A stretch of DNA of 64,000 bases from Dastarcus helophoroides (Eukaryota > Arthropoda > Insecta > Coleoptera > Bothrideridae). Numbering within the stretch: position 1 is the stretch's first letter; each line of letters starts with the position of its first letter. A model generated the notes under the pieces. The model ran no database searches. It saw only the letters and a list, made by a program, of their open reading frames with translations, and had not been told where the DNA came from. Shown here in pieces: positions 56,830 through 64,000 of the stretch. The stretch spans positions 846,501-910,500 of the forward strand of contig CM053328.1 in assembly GCA_028583605.1 (NCBI GenBank). Direction: 5' to 3'. Both the position numbers and the translations under genes were made by a program.

Positions 56830-59800
56830 CGAGAAAACTCATCAATATTGCTAAAATTTTCCATAAAATATTTTCTAAAATTAATAATTTTTCTACTGGA
56901 GATCCTCAAGCAAATTAATTTTGACTCACAAACTCGCTGGTGGATGAATCCATTAATATTGCATGTATTTGTTTGTCGCTAAATATTCTTCTATAATTCA
57001 CAATTATCCCCTTGGTGTATCCTAAACATAATAATATTTCACTAAAATGTTGTGAATTTGATAATTCATCAGTATTACGAGGTTTTTCCCACGAAATATT
57101 CTCTACAACTCGTAATTTCTTTAATGGAGATCATCAAATAAATCTTGACTCAAAAACTTGCTCATTAGATAGTTCATCAGTGTGGCAGGCATTTGGCCCG
57201 TAAACATTCTCTAAAATTCGAAATTTTCGTCTTGGAGGATCATGAATAATTTCATTTTGTTGTTTAATAATTCATCAATGTTGCGATAATTTTCGAATAA
57301 ATATTCCATAAAATTCATAATTTCTCTATTGCAAATCCTCAACCAAACCAATTTTAAATAAAAAACTTGCTTACTGGTGAGTTCATCAGTATTGCATACA
57401 TTTTGTCGTTGAATATTTATTTTTAATTCACAATTGTCCTCTTGGAGGTTCCCGAACAAAATAATATTTCACTTAAGGGTTGCGAATTCGAAAATTCATC
57501 AGTATTGCAAGGTTTTTCCCATGAAACATTCTCTACAACTCCTAATTTCTTTAATGAAAATCAATCAAATAAATCTTGTCTCAAAAACTTGATTATTAGA
57601 TAGTTTATCAGTATGGCAGGCATTTTGCCGCTAAACATTCTCTAAAATTCAAAATTTTCGACTTGGAGGATCATGGATAATACATTTTTTCACTAAAATG
57701 TTGACTGTTAAACAATTTATCAATGTTGCGTAAATTTTTCTATTAAATATTCCCTAAAATTGATAATTTCTCTATTGAAGATCGTTAACCAAAGTAATTT
57801 TAAATCAAAAACTTGGTTACTAGCGAGTTCATCAGTATTGCATGCATTTTGCCGTTAAATATTCTCTTTAATTAACGATTATCCTTTTGGAGGAACCCAA
57901 ACAAAGTAACATTTCATTTAAGTGCTGCGAATTCGATAATTCATCAGTATTGCAAGGTTTTTCCCATAAAACATTCTCTACAACTCGTAATTTCTTTAAT
58001 GGAAATCAATCAAATAAATCTTGACTCAAAAACTTGTCTATTAGATAGTTCATCAGTGTGGCAGGCATTTGGCCCGTAAACATTCTCTAAAATTCGAAAT
58101 TTTCGTCTTGGAGTATCATGAATAATTTCATTTTTTACTAAAATGTTGGCTGTTTAATAATTCATCAATGTTGCGATAATTTTCCATTAAATATTCCATA
58201 AAATTCATAATTTCTCTATTGCAAATCCTCAACCAAACCAATTTTAAATAAAAAACTTTCTTACTGGTGAGTTCATTCGTATTGCATACATTTTGTCGTT
58301 GAATTTTTTTTTAAGTCACAATTGTCCTCTTGGAGGTTCCCGAACGAAATAATATTTCGCTTAAGGGCTGCGAATTCGAAAATTCATCAGTATTGCAAGG
58401 TTTTTCCCACGAAACATTCTCTATAACTCGTAATTTCTTTAATGAAAATCAATCAAATAAATCTTGTCTCAAAAACTTGATTATTAGATAGCTTATAAGT
58501 ATAGCAGGCATTTTGCCGCTAAATATTCTCTAAAATTCGAAATTTTTCACTTGGAGGATCATGGATAATATATTTTTTCATTAAAATGTTGACTGTTTAA
58601 CAATTCATCAATGTTGCGAGAATTTTTCTATTAAATATCCCCTAAAATTGATAATTAGTGTGTTCATCAGTATTGCATGAATTTTGTCGTTAAATATTCT
58701 CTTTAATTCACGATTGCCCTTTTGGAGGAACCCAAACAAAATAATATTTCGCTTAAGTGCGGCGAATTCGATAATTCATCAGTATTGCAAGATTTTTCCC
58801 ACGAAACACTTTCTACAATTCGTAATTTCTTTAATGGAAATCAATGAAATAAATCTTGACTCAAAAACTTGATTATTAGATAGTTCATCAATATGGTAAG
58901 CATTTTATCGCTAAACATTCTCTAAAATTACATTTGGAAGGTCATGGATAATACGTTTTTTCACTAGAATGTTAACTGTTTAATAATTTATCAATGTTGC
59001 AAGAATTTCTCCAGTAAATATTTTCCAAAATTCATAATTTCTCTATTGCAGATCCTCGACTAAACTAATTTTAAATCAAAAACATGCTTACTGACGAGTT
59101 CATTATTATTGCATGCATTTTGTCGTTAAATAATCTCTTTAATTCACAATTGTCCTCTTGGAGGCTCTCGAACAAAATAATATTTTACTTAAGTGCTGCA
59201 TATTTGATCATTCATCAGTATTGCGAGGTTTTTCCCATGAAACATTCTCTACAACTCGCAAATCCGTCAACCAAAAAAATTTTGACTCAAAATTTGCTTA
59301 TTAGAGAATTCGTCGTAGAGAAATTCGAAATGGTTCTGTCCTATTTTTTCTGGATCAGGAATTCTCAACCAAGTCGTAGACAATCGAAGAAAGTTTAGCA
59401 ATGTTGCCCGTATTTTGCGGTTCAGTATTCCCTATAATACACAATTGTCCTTTTGGAGGAACCCAATCAAAATAATTTTCCACTAAAGTGCTGCGAATTC
59501 GATAATTCATCAGTATTGCTAGGTTTTTTTCACGAAACATTCTCTACAACTCGCAACTTCGTCAACCAAAAAAATTTTGACTCTAAAATTTGCTTATTAA
59601 AAAATTCGTCGTAAAGAAATTCGGAATGGTCCTGCCCTGTTTTCTCTGGATTGGAAATTCTTAACCAAGTTGAAGGCAATCGAAGGAAGTTTATCAATAC
59701 TGCCTGCATTTTGCGGTTCAATATTCTCTATAATTCACAATTGTCCTCTTGGAGGTTCCAGAACAAAATAATATTTTACTAAAGTGCTGCAAATTCGATC

Positions 59801-61700
59801 ATTCATCAGTATCGCAAAGTTTTTCCCACGAAACATTCTCTACAACAAGCAATTTCGTCAACCAAAAAAAATTTGACTCAAAAACTTGCGTATTAGAGAA
59901 TTTGTCGTAGAGAAATACGAAATGGTCCTATCCTATTTTTTCTGGATTCAAAATCCTTAACCAAGTCGAAGACAATCGAAGAAAGTTTAGCAATATTGCC
60001 CGTATTTTGCGGTTCAATATTCCCTATAATTGACAATTGTCCTTTTGGAGGAACCGAAACAAAATAATATTTCACTAAAGTGCTGTGAATTCGATAATTT
60101 ATCCGTATTGCAAGGTTTTTTTCACAAAACATTCTCTACAACTCGTAATTTCTTTAATGGAAATTAATCAAATAAATCTTGATTCAAAACCCTGATTATT
60201 AGATAGTTCATCAGTATAGCAGGCATTTTGCCGCTAAACATTCTCTAAAATTCGAACTTTTTCACTTGGAGGATTATGTATAATATATTTTTTCACTAGA
60301 ATGTTGACTGTTTAATAATTTATCAATGTTGCAAGATTTTGTTTATTAAATATTGCCCAAAATTCATAACTTCCCTATTGCAGATCCTTAACTAAAATAA
60401 TTTTAAATGAAAAACTTGCTTACTGGTGAATTCATTAGTACTGCATGCATTTTGTCGTTAAATATTCCCTTTAATTTACAATTGTCGTCTTGGAGGTTCC
60501 CGAACAAAATAATATTTTACTAGAGTGCTGCAAATTCGATAATTCATCAGTATTGATATGGATTTTCCTCAATATATTCTCTATAACTTGCTTATTAGAT
60601 GGTTCATCAGTATGGCAGGCATTTTGCCTCTAAACATTCTATAAAATTCGAAATTTTCCACTTGGAGGATCATGGATAATATATTTTTTTATTAGAATGT
60701 TGGCTGTTAAATAGTTTATTAATGTTGCGAGAATTTCCCCATTAAATATTCCCTAAAATTCATAATTTCTCTATTGCAGATCCTCAACCAAGTTAATTTT
60801 AAATCAAAAACTTGTTTACTGGCGAGTTCTTTAGTATTGCATGCATTTTGTCATTAAATATTTTCTTTCATTCACAATTGTCCTCTTGGAGGTTTCCGAA
60901 TAAAATAATATTTCACTAGTGCTGCAAATTTGATAATTCGTCAGTATTGCTAGGTTTTCCCCCGAAATATTCTCTACAACTGGTAATTTTTTTTGGAGAT
61001 CAATCAAACAAATTTTGACTCAAAAACTTGCTCATTAGACAGTTCATCAGTATTGCAAAAACTCGAAGTTTTCCTCTTGAAGGAGCGTGCATAATATATT
61101 TTTTCAGTAAAATGTTGGGTGTTGAACAATTCAAATTAATTTTAATTAAAAAAATTGCTTACTGGTGGGTTCATCAGTATTGCATGCATTTTGTCATTAA
61201 ATATTCTCTTTAATTCACAATTGTCTTTTTGGAGGTTCCCGTACAAAATAATATTTTACTAAGATGCTGTGAATTCGATAATTCATCAGTATTGCAAGGT
61301 TTTTCCCAGGAAACTTTCTCTACAACTCGCAATTTCGTCAACAAAAAAAGTTTGACTTTAAAACTTGCGTATTAGAGAATTTGTCGTAGAGAAATTCGGA
61401 ATGGTCGTCCTATTTTTCCTGGATTCGGAATCCTCAACCAAGTCGAATACAATCGAAGAAAGTGAATCAATATATTCCGTATTTTGTGGTTCAAATTCCC
61501 TATAACTTACAATTGTGCTCTTGGAGGGTTTGAACAAGATCACATATCGCCAAAATGTTAGGAATTCGATAATTTATCAGTATTGGAAGGATTTTTCCAC
61601 GAAATATTCTCTACAACTCATAATTGATTTACTGGAGATTTTTAACCAAATAAATTTGGATTTAAAAATTTCCTTATTGGAGTCTAACAGTTACATCTTG
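56830..61700 (+). repeat. Satellite: about 110-bp monomers in tetrameric higher-order units
   Basis: A landmark ttcatcagtattgca or variant recurs at about 57065, 57174, 57270, 57382, 57494, 57604, 57715, 57827 and 57940, i.e. every 96-113 bp. Four monomer types cycle: A ggtttttcccacgaaaca, B ggcaggcattttgccgct, C gttgcgagaatttttctatt, D gcatgcattttgtcgtta. The tetramer period is about 430-446 bp. From about 59280 extra monomers with ggtcctgccctgttttctc-type text break the order. Short frames (57211-57459, 59084-59398 and others) are by-products. Confidence 0.9.
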
Positions 61701-61779
61701 CAATCTTGCAAGCTCGCTAATGATATAATGACATATGGTCTGTGGATATAATAAACTAAACAATTTCAAGACAACAATC

Positions 61780-61900
61780 CTTTTAGAATGTTGTCAACAA
61801 AGAATAAAAAATTTAAAAATTTCCAAACTGGGTCGTAGAAATGTTAAATAAAATGATTAAATATAATGTTTCTGACCAATAAGAGTCCACCATGACGAAT
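61780..61900 (+). mobile_element. Diverged P1 3' end, imperfect TSD
   Basis: tgttgtcaacaaagaataa, ccaaactgggtcgtagaa, atgttaaataaaatg and tgaccaataagagtccacc match the P1 terminus and tail. Flanks ACAACAATC (61771-61779) and ACAACGATC (61901-61909) differ at one base. Confidence 0.75.
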
Positions 61901-61909
61901 ACAACGATC

Positions 61910-63536
61910 ACTGTTTTAGGCTGCACTATACAAGGTTGTCATTTTTAAAAGGTTGCACCATGGTTTCCTTTAGGAACTGCAGATAACTTCGAAAAACCCT
62001 AAAATATATCGACACTTTGTTTGCGAAGGGGACACTTGTTTGGTCTCACACGGCATGTGTGGCATTCAAACCTTAGCGGGGACGATAGTTTCACCCCTTT
62101 AATTTGATTAAGGAGGTAGGTCGAGTGGCACTTTAGACAGCTTTTGACTTATTGTCTATTCACACCTAAAATGTACCCGATGATGCATAATGCTAAGTAT
62201 TTTCCTAAATAATATCCACCACAGTTCAAAGAGCAGCTGTAAGTAATTGCATCATACGTAGCGTACTAAATCACTTAAATTACAACAATTTGAGGCTTCC
62301 CAGGAAATATGCAATTTGCCCGAAATAAAAAAAGCAAATATCATTTATTTCCTTCAGGTTTAGTCACAGCATCGCGTATATTCCGCTTATTTTTAGTTTG
62401 TTTTAATTGCCATTTATCTCTTACCCCAATTCGCCCAAGTTTCTAAGTTCGTTTCGGGCTAGCTATAAATTAGAGTAAGCTAGGGGGAAACATGCACGGC
62501 GGTTGATTTACTTACTAAATTGTGGTAACATACGCACTTTACATTTAATTCACAATCCGTTTATCATGTCATTAATGGCTGTATAAGCTGGGCCCCTAAA
62601 CCAAGATAACAAACGGTCACTCGATTTATGCACTGTAAGTTTTAAATTAGGCCCCTTTCGATTTAATTAAATTGTACACTTTATGGAAACCGTTTTTTCA
62701 TTGAAATCTCCAAATTGGAAATTTTGAAAACTTGAAACTCAACATAAATTTACTTAAAACGTTACTTACCAGGAAAATAAGCAGACTCAAGTTGCGTCAC
62801 CTTTTTTAGTTTTTTTGTCAGGAAAACTTGTGTAATATGACAAATTACTGAGTTCCTCTCGATCTATATCTCTCATCGGTTTTCCCCTACGGAAATCTAG
62901 ACATCATCTCAAGATAGTACGTACTTTGAGACTGGTTCGAGACGATAGGGGTTGCCGGAGATTCCCCGAAGAGGACGCCTTTTATAAAACTTTCTAACTG
63001 AGCGTGTAATGGAAGCTAAGATCTGCCTATCAATCACTTAGTTTATCGCGTGTCAAACACTCTGTAGCTGACGTAAAGATTGTTTGGTTACGAGTTTATT
63101 CTTCTGGGCTATAGTAATGTAACAAGTTTTTATTGAAACCTTTAGTTGTTATTTAAATACATTATCGATTATCGTGTCAAAAATCACATAAATATGATGC
63201 ACTTGTTAACTTAGAAACCAATGCAGAATATTAAACGTAAAACTTTAACCACGAAAATAACTGCCGAGTCGATGGACGCACGCTTTTGAAATTATATCGA
63301 TCATTTGCAGAGCAGATTTAAACGCATCTTCGTCTAACCCTAAACCATATTGCACATCGGTAACGTATGTTGCGGTTATATCGAACATTTTGAAGATGCA
63401 CTTTGTAGGAACGTATTTTGATTTTGAAGATGCACTTTATAGGAACGTACTTTGACATTCGATTCTAAATACGAACAATGCACATTGTTGATAAGCGTAT
63501 ATGCCAATGACGTAGATCTCAGCTTTCGTAAATTGA
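61910..63536. other. Unique non-coding sequence
   Basis: No repeat, RNA or exon recognised. A short duplication lies at 63391-63450 (ttttgaagatgcactttgta twice). Confidence 0.35.
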
Positions 63537-63770
63537 ACAAATCTTGTCCCCTGAAACCAAGAAAAATTAAAAAACACAACAAAGGTTGCTATAACGCGTT
63601 GCGATAGCCAAGCTATCATCTTCAGAGAGATACTTAAAGATGAAGATGATAACTTGGCTATCGAAATGCGTTAGAGCAAACTTTGTTGTGTTTTTTGATC
63701 TTTCTTGGTTTCAGGGGACAAGATTTGTATTTCAATTTTTGAAAATAACTAAGGATCAGTCCTTTCCATC
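63537..63770. mobile_element. Fold-back element, copy 5
   Basis: Left arm: caaatcttgtcccctgaaac, cgatagccaagctatcatc. Centre: agagagatacttaaagatg. Right arm: gataacttggctatcgaaat, tttcttggtttcaggggac, ggatcagtcctttcca. A well-kept example. Confidence 0.8.
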
Positions 63771-64000
63771 TCAAATTTCGTGATAAGAATTACAATAAGA
63801 TGTAAGGTAAACAATAAATATTTTTTTCTGAAATCGGCCTAATTTATTGGCGTAGTTTCGGGCCCCACAATACGTTATTTGAGTATTTTTGTCCGGTGCT
63901 AAGGAACCATCAGAAAAGAGGCCGAGACAGGGTCCTAGGAGAAAGCAAGTAACTTTGCGTATCGGATAAGAAATAGTGATGGTCAAGGAGACAGTTTCAT
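63771..64000. other. Unassigned right edge
   Basis: No feature recognised; the 71-codon minus frame at 63771-63986 has no domain. Confidence 0.3.

Noticed and set aside
56830..61700. CRISPR-like array
   Set aside because: Monomers abut without unique spacers and form a higher-order satellite; the genome is eukaryotic.

Overview
This window reads as strongly AT-rich nuclear DNA of an arthropod, most likely an insect. The pointers are an interstitial array of the insect-type telomere pentamer TTAGG (18940-19722), a mariner transposase relic of the kind common in insects, short solo LTRs with 4-bp duplications, and tRNA-derived SINE-like repeats. I found no host protein-coding gene or exon I can defend. 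Nearly all short reading frames fall in AT-rich, TTTCGAC-type low-complexity sequence and look like chance frames. It is best read as a gene desert, intergenic or deep intronic, built from layers of mobile elements and satellites.

Layout. 1-1838: end of a large hAT-like element on the minus strand. 1839-6215: mostly unique, with a fold-back element and a tRNA-like SINE. 6216-7113: internally deleted mariner. 7253-8480: about 90-bp tandem repeats organised as trimers, followed by a retroelement end with a decayed hammerhead ribozyme motif. 11335-14731: a nested stack (SINE-like repeat, hAT element with TSD TTGGTAAC, second DNA element, three small retro-insertions). 14884-16559: two solo LTRs. 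17227-21550: a 4.3-kb hAT-like element with TSD CTGGAAAA, carrying a 1.2-kb insertion that holds a hammerhead-like motif and the TTAGG array. 21551-33650: more LTRs, fold-back pieces, a third hAT-like copy and three 90-bp repeats. 34210-34905: a small element with a 12-bp TSD and an apparently intact type I hammerhead ribozyme. 35140-37790: fold-back element, duplicated LTR plus LINE fragment, and an old retro-fragment. 37790-49400: mostly unique, with one solo LTR, one fold-back element and SINE-like repeats. 49430-54480: long AT-rich tandem blocks. 56830-61700: a satellite of about 110-bp monomers in tetramers. 61780-64000: one retro-insertion, unique sequence and a fold-back element.

The most interesting thread is a set of small, apparently non-autonomous retroelements (called P1 and P2 here). 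They carry type I hammerhead ribozyme motifs with palindromic, loop-less stem III, make target duplications of about 11-13 bp, and often begin with an inverted piece of their own end. This matches what is known of Penelope-like elements and ribozyme-bearing retrozymes, but no reverse transcriptase or GIY-YIG frame of that class is visible, so the assignment is inference. One P1 insertion contains the TTAGG array, and 90-bp repeats lie directly upstream of hammerhead-type motifs twice.
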